The notes under the pieces are model-generated. The model was not told the DNA's origin. It did not search any database and saw only the letters and a program-made list of their open reading frames with translations. Of a DNA stretch of 33,177 nt, positions 15,194 through 23,028 are shown piece by piece. Within the stretch, counting starts at the first letter, position 1; each line of letters opens with the position of its first letter. Source of the DNA: JBKHBQ01 sp046542305 (lineage in GTDB: Bacteria; Bacteroidota; Bacteroidia; Bacteroidales; 4484-276); NCBI GenBank assembly GCA_046542305.1, contig JBKHBQ010000005.1, forward strand, positions 1 to 33,177, in the 5' to 3' direction. A program made the position numbers and the translations under genes.

Positions 15194-15621
15194 GCCTCGA
15201 AATGTTTGTTTCGCGATTTGATTGAAGAAGCCGTCAAATATCCCAGAAAAGCAAACGGTAGGTATACCGAAAGACTTACGAAGATAAACCAAACCGGGTG
15301 GGGGATAAGCATCAGGTTAATAATACCGAAAACTGTGAAGATACCGCCCGTTACCAGTGCAACAATCCTGGCTGTTTTTGGCGCGATGAGTGCCGCCACA
15401 AAGCCTCCGGTGAAAGCGCCGGCAGCGTAGGCAAGGATTACCATCCACAGGGCGCCGGCCGAAATGCTTTCTGAATACATGTGCAACGATTCGGGATCGG
15501 TGGGATCTACTCCTGCAGGCGGGGGAAAGATTTGATGACCGATGATTTGGATCAGGTAAATAATGATGCTCCCGGTTACAAGGCCGGCGATGACAGCCAG
15601 AATGTGTCTTAAAATTTCCAT
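15190..15621 (-). CDS. Hypothetical four-helix membrane protein
   Basis: A 143-residue integral membrane protein with four predicted helices: about 5-25 (ILAVIAGLVTGSIIIYLIQII), 53-75, 83-102 and 107-132. A short polar loop, FPPPAGVDPTDPESLHMYSE, lies between helices 1 and 2 and is probably extracytoplasmic. Small-residue motifs (AGAFTGGFVAALIAP) suggest tight helix packing. I cannot name a family. The start is the ATG at 15621, which leaves helix 1 at the N-terminus; an in-frame ATG further upstream adds a Cys- and Arg-rich stretch that does not look native. Its TGA overlaps the ATG of the next gene by 4 bases. Confidence 0.65.
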   Translation of the reverse strand: MEILRHILAVIAGLVTGSIIIYLIQIIGHQIFPPPAGVDPTDPESLHMYSESISAGALWMVILAYAAGAFTGGFVAALIAPKTARIVALVTGGIFTVFGIINLMLIPHPVWFIFVSLSVYLPFAFLGYLTASSIKSRNKHFEA

Positions 15622-15741
15622 GGTGCAGCATTTTTGGTAAACAGGCTTGCGATAGCGCCTTTTGCAAAACAATCAGGATCATGGAATTGTTTATGGGACC
15701 GGGCATTTCGCTGCTGTCCGTTCTTCGGATCGGGGATTTGT

Positions 15742-17319
15742 TTATTCAGGAACAAAATCGGGCGGGCGCAACACGGGCTGGTTTTCGGCCCGGGCATCCC
15801 AAATAAAAATATCTGTCTTGCTTTTGGGCCGTTCCTCATCAAGCCAAATAAAATTTTTGAGCCTGCGCTCCTCGGGCGGAAATTCATTTTCAGGAAACAG
15901 GTTGGCATCAGCCTGGTCGAAATAGAAAATGTCGGAGATCTGCCGGTCTTCCACCCAGATTTCCATGTTGCTCGAAAGTGCTTTGTTGATGCCGATCAGG
16001 GCGCCGTCTTCCTCGCGCACATAATATACGGTTTCGCTGTTGCCTTCTACTTTGATAAGGTAAAGTTCGTTTTCTTTAAAATACCCGATCATATTTTTTC
16101 CTTTGATCTGGTTGAAGTTGTCGCGGTTAAATTCGTCGATGGATATGATGAACGATGAATTCGACATGTACATCGAGTCTATTTTTTCGCCGGAGGAAAA
16201 GATTTTGATCAGGTCGGCCGTAAGCTGGTTTCCCTGTGTCCAAAGCGCTGGTTCCCGGTACATGGTAATGATGGAATCGGTGAAACTGTACACCAGCGAA
16301 TCGCTCATGCCCTGGAGGTCGCTTTTATAATATTTGCATTTGTAGTAGGCCAGCAGGTTTTGCGGGCTTTCGGTGGTGTCGAAGGTCATGCGGAGGGTGT
16401 CGGCGTGCATGAACAGGCTGTCGCTGCCGTCGATCAGGATGGCCATGGCGCTGTCGGTGGCCCAGGCATAGCCCGACTTGCGGTTGTAGTCGGCCAGTTG
16501 CGATTTCACAATCACATTCTGCACGGTATCCTTCATCATCACATCACCGATCACGTGGCCTTTTCCACTTTCCTTTTCGTAATATATGCTGTCGCCCGAA
16601 AGGTACTGCTCCTTGTAGATCAGGTAGGGATTTACTTTCAGCTCGGTTTCATCGGTTTGGGTGTTGTACCAGCCGTCTTCGGCATACAGGAATTCATCCT
16701 CTCCCACAATGGTTGTCGGCCCTGAAATGAGTGCAATTTCGGTAAGGGTGTTGAAGATCAAGGTATCCGACCGCAAGGTGTATTCGGGATTGATCAGCAC
16801 GACACTGTCTTTGAAATACAGCTCCTTTTGATCGGTATAGTAAAATCCGCGCCAACTGGTAAGGTTATTATCTTCGCTGATGATTTCGCCCCCGGTGGTG
16901 TAGTAGGCGATTTTGGTGTTTCGTTCGTAGATCAGCCTGTCGGTGTACAGGGTGGCATCGTTATCCTCCAGTTTCACATCGCCGGTAACGGTAGCTACCC
17001 GGCTATTGCCCTCATAATGCAGAAAATCACCGTACAGATTCAGCGTATCGCTCACTTTGATCCTGACATCATGGTAGGCGTCAAGATTGTTTCTGGAACT
17101 GTTGAATACTGCACTGTCGCAAAACAGGTAGGCGCTGTCGTGTTCAAATATCACATCACCTACAAAAATATTCAGCTCTTCACCAGTTGTTTTATCACCC
17201 TGCATTTGTTCGGCCTGTACCAGCCTGATCTTGGTTTTTTTCTGTGCCGATACCATGCCCGGCATTAGCATTCCGATGAAGATTAAAAGCAGTAAGCTGA
17301 ATTTTCCGTAGGCGCGCAT
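15742..17319 (-). CDS. OstA/LptA-like outer-membrane biogenesis protein
   Basis: A 525-residue exported protein with a signal peptide at 1-25 ending VSAQ. From about 30 it is made of repeated short beta strands with regularly spaced patterns such as GDVIFEHDSAYLFCDSAVF, GDFLHYEGNSRVATVTGDV, DRLIYERNTKIAYYTTGGEI and DTLIFNTLTEIALISGPTT. This is the periodic OstA/LptA beta-jellyroll architecture (OstA-like family, PF13100-type) found in Bacteroidetes. Relatives bridge the periplasm for lipopolysaccharide transport; a role in LPS or other lipid export is inferred from the fold. The C-terminal 100 residues are Pro- and acid-rich. A consensus -7 box lies 17 bases before the ATG at 17319. Confidence 0.83.
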   Translation of the reverse strand: MRAYGKFSLLLLIFIGMLMPGMVSAQKKTKIRLVQAEQMQGDKTTGEELNIFVGDVIFEHDSAYLFCDSAVFNSSRNNLDAYHDVRIKVSDTLNLYGDFLHYEGNSRVATVTGDVKLEDNDATLYTDRLIYERNTKIAYYTTGGEIISEDNNLTSWRGFYYTDQKELYFKDSVVLINPEYTLRSDTLIFNTLTEIALISGPTTIVGEDEFLYAEDGWYNTQTDETELKVNPYLIYKEQYLSGDSIYYEKESGKGHVIGDVMMKDTVQNVIVKSQLADYNRKSGYAWATDSAMAILIDGSDSLFMHADTLRMTFDTTESPQNLLAYYKCKYYKSDLQGMSDSLVYSFTDSIITMYREPALWTQGNQLTADLIKIFSSGEKIDSMYMSNSSFIISIDEFNRDNFNQIKGKNMIGYFKENELYLIKVEGNSETVYYVREEDGALIGINKALSSNMEIWVEDRQISDIFYFDQADANLFPENEFPPEERRLKNFIWLDEERPKSKTDIFIWDARAENQPVLRPPDFVPE

Positions 17320-17336
17320 GTGTGTATTTTATCCTG

Positions 17337-17344
17337 CAAAAATA
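17337..17344 (-). promoter_or_regulatory. -7 promoter box of the OstA-like gene
   Basis: Minus-strand TATTTTTG matches TAnnTTTG, 17 bases before the ATG at 17319. It indicates that the gene has its own promoter within the 122-bp gap behind the SPOR gene. Confidence 0.5.
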
Positions 17345-17441
17345 AATTTAATCAGGATCAGATTCAGCAATCATTATGCCGGATCATTTCCAACCATAAT
17401 ACGTTGAGGTAATGAATAAATTGTAAAGATAGCGGGATTTG

Positions 17442-18131
17442 TTACTGTCCTTGGTGATAAAGCACCCACGCATCGCCGTTGAGGGAATCGCGGATCCTGA
17501 ACATGTGGTTGTAGGCATCATGGATATTATCGAAGGAAGCAATGGTAACGGCCTGCATGTCGAACATTGCACGTGGAAGAATAAGCGACTCCTCTCCCTG
17601 GCTGATTAATTGCTGATGCAACTCCCGGGCATTTTTCTCATGTTGGAAAACACCCACCACCACATGGTAATTTTCGCCGGTTTCAGGGCCGTATTTTTTT
17701 GCTTCGGATTCTGCAATTAATTCCTCGATGCGTTTGATCTGATCGACAGGATAATTATCGTTTGGATCGATATTGAGCGCTTCGAAAAAATAATCGCGGG
17801 CACCTGCATAATCCTTCAGGACAAAGAGGCTGTCGGCCATTTTCAGCTTTGCACGGTAATGGGTCCGCTGGTCGCGCACCGTGAGGATGCTGTCGATTTT
17901 TGCCAGCCGCACGTCTGGATAAATGTCATCAGGATTAAGCAGCGCTGCTTCAGCGTACAACTGTTTAGCTTTTGTCATCCGGTTGGCGGCAAAATTTTCG
18001 TCGGCCTGGCTGATCAGCCTGTCGAATTTGGCACTGCTGCTGAACATGAACATGTATAGCAAAATGGCAATGATGATGATGATCAGTCCGGCGACTGCAA
18101 ACAAAACGGTGTTGCTTCTTCCGTTACTCAT
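17442..18131 (-). CDS. TPR and SPOR domain membrane protein
   Basis: A 229-residue single-pass protein. The N-terminus is polar (SNGRSN) and is followed by one strong TM helix at about 9-30. Residues 36-150 form tetratricopeptide-like helix pairs (FAANRMTKAKQLYAEAALLN, then ADSLFVLKDYAGARDYFFEA and LNIDPNDNYP). The C-terminal 77 residues are a SPOR domain (NYHVVVGVFQHEKNARELHQ to AWVLYHQG), which binds denuded glycan strands of peptidoglycan at division sites. The likely topology is cytoplasmic N-terminus with the TPR and SPOR parts in the periplasm. It is divergent from gatE across a 193-bp promoter region. A division or envelope-assembly role is inferred. Confidence 0.85.
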   Translation of the reverse strand: MSNGRSNTVLFAVAGLIIIIIAILLYMFMFSSSAKFDRLISQADENFAANRMTKAKQLYAEAALLNPDDIYPDVRLAKIDSILTVRDQRTHYRAKLKMADSLFVLKDYAGARDYFFEALNIDPNDNYPVDQIKRIEELIAESEAKKYGPETGENYHVVVGVFQHEKNARELHQQLISQGEESLILPRAMFDMQAVTIASFDNIHDAYNHMFRIRDSLNGDAWVLYHQGQ

Positions 18132-18283
18132 AGATCAGAATTTGATTAATTTTCGGATAAAATTAAGAAAACTTTAGTTGCAGCCTGCCTTTTAGCAGAT
18201 TTTTTAATGAAAAATAACGAATTATGTTCGATGCCTGAAAAATGAAAATCCCATTTTTTAAGTGGCGTTTTGTGAATAATATC

Positions 18284-18291
18284 TACATTTG
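18284..18291 (+). promoter_or_regulatory. -7 promoter box of gatE
   Basis: TACATTTG matches TAnnTTTG and ends 33 bases before the gatE ATG. The -33 element is not clear. Confidence 0.45.
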
Positions 18292-18324
18292 ATGCCCTCA
18301 AAACAGACATAGCAAAGGCCAACG

Positions 18325-20298
18325 ATGAAGCAGAATTTTGATCCGAGAAAGAACTACAAAGCGACAGAAAAAAAGATCGGCTATGTGAGCCGCAAAAAAG
18401 CCACCCAGAAAGACTACGACCGCATCGGGTTTATGTCGGGGCTGGAAGTGCATCAGCAATTGCTAACCGAAAAAAAGCTTTTCTGCAACTGCCCTGCAGG
18501 CGTTTTCAACAAAAGTGATGAATACGATGCCGAGCTGATCCGCCACATGCGGCCCACGCTCAGCGAACTTGGCGAGTATGACGGTACGGCCCTGATGGAG
18601 TTCAAAACCAAAAAGGAGATCATTTACCGCGTAAAAAACGAAACCACCTGCACCTATGAGGTGGACGACACCCCGCCGTTTCCGCTCAACCGTGAAGCGC
18701 TGGATATTTCCATTGAAATTTCCCTGCTTTCGAAGCTGAATATTGTTGGCGAGGTGCACATCACCCGCAAGCAATACCTGGATGGCAGTATTCCTACCGG
18801 ATTTCAGCGTACAGCTATCATCGGAGTGGAAGGCGAAATTCCGCTGAAAAATAAAAAAATCCGCCTGATCCAGCTTAGCCTTGAAGAGGATTCCTGCCGG
18901 GAGATTTCCGACATCGGTCATGTCCGTACATATAAAACCGATCGTCTTGGTATGCCGCTTATCGAAACGGTTACCTATCCCGATTGCGTAAATCCTGATG
19001 AGGTGAAGGAAGCCTGCGATTATATCCGCTTTCTCAACCGCAGCACCGGAAAAGTAAGGACGGGCATCGGCGCCGGACGCGAAGATGTGAACGTGAGCTG
19101 CCGTGGCGGTTCGCGCGTTGAAATAAAAGGTGTGGCCCATACCAAATGGATTCCTGAACTTACCCACATCGAGTGCTTCAGGCAGTGGGCCCTGCTGGCC
19201 ATTCGCGATGAACTTGAACACCGTGTGGCCGATCAGGAAAAATGGAAACCCGGGCACGATTACCTGAAATTTCATTCTTACAATTTTACCTACGAACCTA
19301 TGGTGATCGCCAGAAAGGAGGGTCATCGCATTCTTGCAGTAAATCTGCCGAAGTTCAAAGGGCTGCTGTCGCATTTTACACAGCCGGGGAAAACATTTGC
19401 CGATGAATTCAGTGATCGCCTCAAGGTGATTGCCTGTCTGGAAAAACCGAATATGGTGCATTCGGAGCAATTCGAAGAGGTGGTTTCAAAAGCCGATTTC
19501 GATAAGATCAAACAACTGCTGAATGCGGCTGAAGACGATGCACAGATACTGGTTTGGGGGCCGGATGAAGATATGGAAACCGCGCTCGAAACCATCGAAG
19601 AACGTTGCCGCATGGCTTTCGACGGCGTACCCAACGAAACCCGCAAGTCGTTTGCCGACGGCACCACCATCTTCGAACGCGTTTTGCCGGGTGCCGACCG
19701 CATGTATCCCGATACTGATTCGGCTCCTATTCCGCTGGAGGCGCCCTACATCGAAGAAATCCGCAAGCGTCTGCCCGATGAGGTGATCGACCGCTACCAT
19801 CAGCTTAAGCAATGGGATGTGCCCGAGGATACCTTTACCTTTATCTTCAAGAAAAACCTGTATCCGCTCATTCGCCGCATTGTGGACGAAATGAACGCCG
19901 ATCCCAAATTTATAGGAACCTTCTTCGGGCAAACGATGAAATTTGTGGAAGGGCATTACACACCAACCGCCGGATTCAATTACAAGATCATTTATTCAAT
20001 GTTCAGATTTCTTAATGATGAAGGCCTGGATTTCGAACTGGCGAAAAAAATGATCCCCGAGGTTTACGAGCATCCCAAAATGGAATTCGATTCGGTACTC
20101 ACGAGTATCAATTTCAAACGGATTCCTGAAGCGGACATTCTGGCCAAGATCCCGTTTCTGATCGAAAAATTCAACAAGATCAGAATTTCTGACAGGCAGG
20201 AAGATGCGTTGAACTGGATCATGGGTCAGATTCGCAATACCGCCATCGGGAATATTTCGCTCAGGCGGCTTGCCGAAGAGGTGGAAAAGCAGCTTTAG
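18325..20298 (+). CDS. gatE: Archaeal-type Glu-tRNA(Gln) amidotransferase subunit E
   Basis: A 657-residue GatB/GatE-superfamily protein, the kinase and tRNA-binding partner in converting Glu-tRNA(Gln) to Gln-tRNA(Gln). The N-terminal core (about 34-290) has SGLEVHQQL (38-46), the KLFCNCPAG segment (51-59), YEVDDTPPFPLN and GAGREDVNVS. Unlike GatB, it carries an insertion at about 340-440 (DRLKVIACLEKPNMVHSEQF, then DDAQILVWGPDEDMETALE), which matches the AspRS-like GAD domain that defines GatE, then LPGADRMYPDTDSAPIPL (454-471) and a helical GatB/YqeY-type tail. GatB is about 480 residues, so the length also says GatE. GatE normally works with GatD, an asparaginase-like amidase, which is not in the window. 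The ATG at 18325 gives about 30 extra residues before the conserved core. Confidence 0.85.
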   Translation: MKQNFDPRKNYKATEKKIGYVSRKKATQKDYDRIGFMSGLEVHQQLLTEKKLFCNCPAGVFNKSDEYDAELIRHMRPTLSELGEYDGTALMEFKTKKEIIYRVKNETTCTYEVDDTPPFPLNREALDISIEISLLSKLNIVGEVHITRKQYLDGSIPTGFQRTAIIGVEGEIPLKNKKIRLIQLSLEEDSCREISDIGHVRTYKTDRLGMPLIETVTYPDCVNPDEVKEACDYIRFLNRSTGKVRTGIGAGREDVNVSCRGGSRVEIKGVAHTKWIPELTHIECFRQWALLAIRDELEHRVADQEKWKPGHDYLKFHSYNFTYEPMVIARKEGHRILAVNLPKFKGLLSHFTQPGKTFADEFSDRLKVIACLEKPNMVHSEQFEEVVSKADFDKIKQLLNAAEDDAQILVWGPDEDMETALETIEERCRMAFDGVPNETRKSFADGTTIFERVLPGADRMYPDTDSAPIPLEAPYIEEIRKRLPDEVIDRYHQLKQWDVPEDTFTFIFKKNLYPLIRRIVDEMNADPKFIGTFFGQTMKFVEGHYTPTAGFNYKIIYSMFRFLNDEGLDFELAKKMIPEVYEHPKMEFDSVLTSINFKRIPEADILAKIPFLIEKFNKIRISDRQEDALNWIMGQIRNTAIGNISLRRLAEEVEKQL

Positions 20299-20348
20299 GT
20301 TTTTGTTGCTGGATTTTTCAGTATCGCAGCTACACAGCATTATAAATT

Positions 20349-20627
20349 TTGGAAACCCATTCACATCAGAAGCAATTGCTTCGTCAGGAATACATTGCCC
20401 GCATCAACCGGGTGATGGATTTTGTGGAAAGAAACCTTTCCGCTGATCTTAATCTTGAAACCCTTGCCGGGGTAGCCAATTTCTCGCCATTCCATTTCCA
20501 TCGCCTTTTTTCGGCTATGACAGGGGAAACGCTGAATCACTTCATCAGACGTGCCAGGTTGGAGCGTGCCGAGCATCCGCAAAAGAAGCATATCGTGAGG
20601 ATATGTATTCCTGTAAAGCCTGCGTAA
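20349..20627 (+). pseudogene. AraC/GyrI-type regulator with internal deletion
   Basis: A 92-residue frame that joins the two ends of an AraC-family regulator with a GyrI-like effector domain. Residues 1-72 are a normal AraC start: YIARINRVMDFVERNL, LNLETLAGVANFSPFHFHR (first HTH), then GETLNHFIRRARLERA. The last 18 residues, HPQKKHIVRICIPVKPA plus the preceding Glu, resemble the authentic C-terminus of GyrI-like domains (HPxxKHIVDICIPVKP). Such proteins are usually about 280-300 residues, so roughly 200 in the middle, including the second HTH, are missing and the junction is in frame near ERA/EHP. It cannot bind DNA as a normal AraC protein. The frame opens with TTG at 20349. It lies 50 bases behind gatE and ahead of a terminator. 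Confidence 0.7.
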
Positions 20628-20655
20628 TGTTCTTATCCTGAATAGAAAATTATGG

Positions 20656-20687
20656 TGCCCCGGAACATTGGCCGGGGTATTTTTTTT
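20656..20687 (+). terminator. Rho-independent terminator
   Basis: CCCCGG (20658-20663) pairs with CCGGGG (20672-20677) around an 8-base loop, followed by TATTTTTTTT. It ends the gatE/regulator transcript and separates it from the sugar cluster. Confidence 0.75.
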
Positions 20688-20955
20688 ATCCCTGCCTTAA
20701 AAAGGTTTTTGCCCGCACTTAACCTTCCTGAAAATTGACTGCTAAAAATTTGTATTTCTTTCCTGCATTTTTCCAGTGAGAAAATCATTAAACCTTTGAT
20801 TATTCAAGTATTCAAACCAAGTTTGCGGGGGCATTACTCATATCGATCATGTTTTTTTTATATTCGGTTGATACCCTGAAACAGAAAAAATCCAATTGAC
20901 ATATTTTGAATAATTTTGTTTGAAAAGAACATTCACATATAAAAAACCTTCAATT
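20688..20955 (+). promoter_or_regulatory. Regulatory region of the alpha-glucoside cluster
   Basis: No gene is seen in this 268-bp stretch. It has a -7 box TAATTTTG (20911-20918) 37 bases before the GH13 ATG. Upstream are two small inverted repeats, TTGA-N4-TCAA (20796-20807) and CAAAC-CAA-GTTTG (20813-20825), which could bind a regulator of the cluster. No sugar regulator gene is intact in the window. Confidence 0.4.
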
Positions 20956-22803
20956 ATGACTTTACACAGCCGGCTCTTATTTATTTTTCTCATCATCAGT
21001 TTCAGCTTGTTTTCGCAGAATGTGTCCCTCGAGCGGGTAGAACCGCCCCATTGGTGGGCAGGTATGAAACACTCTTCTCTGCAATTGCTGGTGCATGGTG
21101 AGAACATCTCTCAAACCATCCCGCAGCTTGAGTATGAAGGGGTAACCATGATGAGGGATTCCACGCTCGACAGCCCGAATTATATTTTTATCGACCTGGA
21201 AATCGCCGATCACACACCTCCGGGTCAGTTTACCATTGAATTTTTGAAAGACGGCAAATCGGTTGTTTCGTACGAATATAGGCTTAAAAAACGTGACGAA
21301 GGATCGGTTTCCCGCGAAGGTTTTAATCGCAGCGATATAATTTACCTGCTGATGCCCGACCGCTTTGCCAATGCCGATCCATCCAACGATACACAGCCCG
21401 GCATGCGCGAAGCTTCCGACCGCAGCATCCCCGACAGCCGCCACGGCGGAGATATCCAGGGCATCATCAACCACCTGGATTACATCAGCGATCTGGGCGC
21501 CACCTCCATCTGGATCAATCCGCTCCTGGAAAACGATATGCCTGCCTATTCCTATCACGGGTATGCCATCACCGATTTTTACGGGATCGATGCCCGCTAT
21601 GGCACCATCGAAGACTACAAGCGGCTGATCGATATGATGCACGACAAAGACATGAAGATCATCATGGACATGGTGTTCAACCACTGCGGGCTGTATCACT
21701 GGTGGATGGACGATTTGCCTTCCAAAGACTGGATCCATCAGTGGCCGGAGTTTACCCGCTCCAATTTCAGGGCCTCCACGGTTTTCGATCCGTACGTTTC
21801 GGAGTATGATAAGAAACAGTTTTACCAGGGATGGTTCGACACCAACATGCCCGACCTCAACCAGAAGAATCCTTTCCTGATGACTTACCTGATCCAGAAC
21901 AGCATCTGGTGGATCGAGGAGGCTGGGCTCAACGGCATCCGCATGGATACCTATCCCTATCCGTACAAAGAAGGCATGGCCGAATGGGCAAAGCGTGTAA
22001 TGACAGAGTACCCTGATTTTTCAATCGTCGCCGAATCCTGGCTTGGCAATCCTTCGCAGGTGGCCGTGTGGGAAGGCGACCCGGCAGTGGATGTGGATTA
22101 TGATTCGCATGTGCCGTACGTGTTCGATTTCCCGCTCTACGACGCTTTCGGTCAGGCTTTCACCGAAAACCCCGGCTGGGCCTCCGGAGTGATGAGATTG
22201 TATGAAGTGCTAAGCCGCGATTTTCTTTACGGTGATGAGGTGAACGTGGTGACCTTTGCTGATAACCACGACGGGAACCGCCTGTTTTCGAAACTCAACG
22301 AAAGACCGGAATTGCAGAATATGGCCATGACATTTCTGACCACCACACGCGGTATCCCTCAGGTTTATTATGGTACGGAGATTCTGATGTCAGGCACCGA
22401 TGCAAAGGGCCATGGCAGGATGCGCAAGGATTTTCCCGGCGGCTGGCTTACAGATACCGTGAACAAATTTACAGAGCAGGGAAGAACCGAAGTGGAGAAT
22501 GAGGCTTTTAACCACCTGAAAACTTTGCTTCATTACCGGAAAAACAATGAAGTGATGCAAACCGGAAAGCTCCGCCATTTCATCCCGGAGGACCGGGTTT
22601 ATGTTTATTTCAGGTACGATCGCGACAATCTGGTGATGGTGATCCTCAACAATGCGGAAGAAGAGCGTACCCTGAATACGCAGCGATACAACGAAATGAC
22701 CAACGGGGTGGAAAGTGGTAAGAATATCCTGGATGGAAAAACCTACACCCTCGAAGGGATGAAACTTCCCGCGAAAAGCAGTTTTGTCATGGAGTTGAAA
22801 TAA
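20956..22803 (+). CDS. Exported GH13 cyclomaltodextrinase / neopullulanase, SusA-like
   Basis: A 615-residue alpha-glucan hydrolase. The signal peptide (1-20, ending FLIISFSLFSQ) sends it to the periplasm. An N-terminal beta domain (about 22-110, VSLERVEPPHWWAGMKHSSL) matches the cyclomaltodextrinase N-terminal domain. The GH13 barrel begins at about 125 (IIYLLMPDRFANADPSND) and carries catalytic Asp331 (GIRMD), Glu360 (IVAES) and Asp439 (FADNHD). A small C-terminal domain (about 545-615) matches the cyclomaltodextrinase C-terminal type. The family opens cyclodextrins and cuts pullulan and starch oligosaccharides, as SusA of Bacteroides does. I chose the ATG at 20956, which starts the signal peptide; a TTG at 20920 would add a basic stretch and overlap the promoter. 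It is the first gene of the sugar cluster. Confidence 0.92.
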   Translation: MTLHSRLLFIFLIISFSLFSQNVSLERVEPPHWWAGMKHSSLQLLVHGENISQTIPQLEYEGVTMMRDSTLDSPNYIFIDLEIADHTPPGQFTIEFLKDGKSVVSYEYRLKKRDEGSVSREGFNRSDIIYLLMPDRFANADPSNDTQPGMREASDRSIPDSRHGGDIQGIINHLDYISDLGATSIWINPLLENDMPAYSYHGYAITDFYGIDARYGTIEDYKRLIDMMHDKDMKIIMDMVFNHCGLYHWWMDDLPSKDWIHQWPEFTRSNFRASTVFDPYVSEYDKKQFYQGWFDTNMPDLNQKNPFLMTYLIQNSIWWIEEAGLNGIRMDTYPYPYKEGMAEWAKRVMTEYPDFSIVAESWLGNPSQVAVWEGDPAVDVDYDSHVPYVFDFPLYDAFGQAFTENPGWASGVMRLYEVLSRDFLYGDEVNVVTFADNHDGNRLFSKLNERPELQNMAMTFLTTTRGIPQVYYGTEILMSGTDAKGHGRMRKDFPGGWLTDTVNKFTEQGRTEVENEAFNHLKTLLHYRKNNEVMQTGKLRHFIPEDRVYVYFRYDRDNLVMVILNNAEEERTLNTQRYNEMTNGVESGKNILDGKTYTLEGMKLPAKSSFVMELK

Positions 22804-22811
22804 CTTTTATA

Positions 22812-22964
22812 ATGATGCTGTCGGGAAAGATTTTCACCATTCTTTTTTTGCTGGCGATCCTTGCCGGTAGTCTTTCGGCACCGCCCGTCTTTCCCGGTGA
22901 TGACGAAACCTACCGCGAGGATGTGGTGGCATGCATCGGCATTCACCCGGATAAAGATCATTAA
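22812..22964 (+). CDS. Small exported peptide, 50 residues
   Basis: A short frame 8 bases behind the GH13 stop, with tandem ATG codons at 22812 and 22815. The product starts MMLSGKIFTILFLLAILAGS and continues SLSAPPV, a good signal peptide with a likely cleavage after LSA. A mature part of about 28 acidic residues follows (DDETYREDVVACIGIHPDKD) with a single Cys. I do not recognise it. Its tight spacing and same strand suggest expression with the GH13 gene. It could also be the remnant of a longer secreted protein. Confidence 0.45.
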   Translation: MMLSGKIFTILFLLAILAGSLSAPPVFPGDDETYREDVVACIGIHPDKDH

Positions 22965-23028
22965 ACAATAAATGCCGGTCCGCAGGCCGGCGGGAGATAA
23001 ACGGAATAATCACACATAATCGACGTCT

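Noticed and set aside
18463..19470. 335-codon minus-strand frame opposite gatE
   Set aside because: Antisense shadow; all conserved GatE motifs lie on the other strand.
20847..21107. 86-codon minus-strand frame over the GH13 promoter
   Set aside because: It covers the promoter and signal-peptide region of the GH13 gene and has a Cys- and Lys-rich, non-protein-like composition.
22974..22991. Hairpin GCCGG...CCGGC as a terminator before the MFS gene
   Set aside because: The stem is only 5 bp and no T-run follows, so termination is unlikely; it may be a minor mRNA structure.
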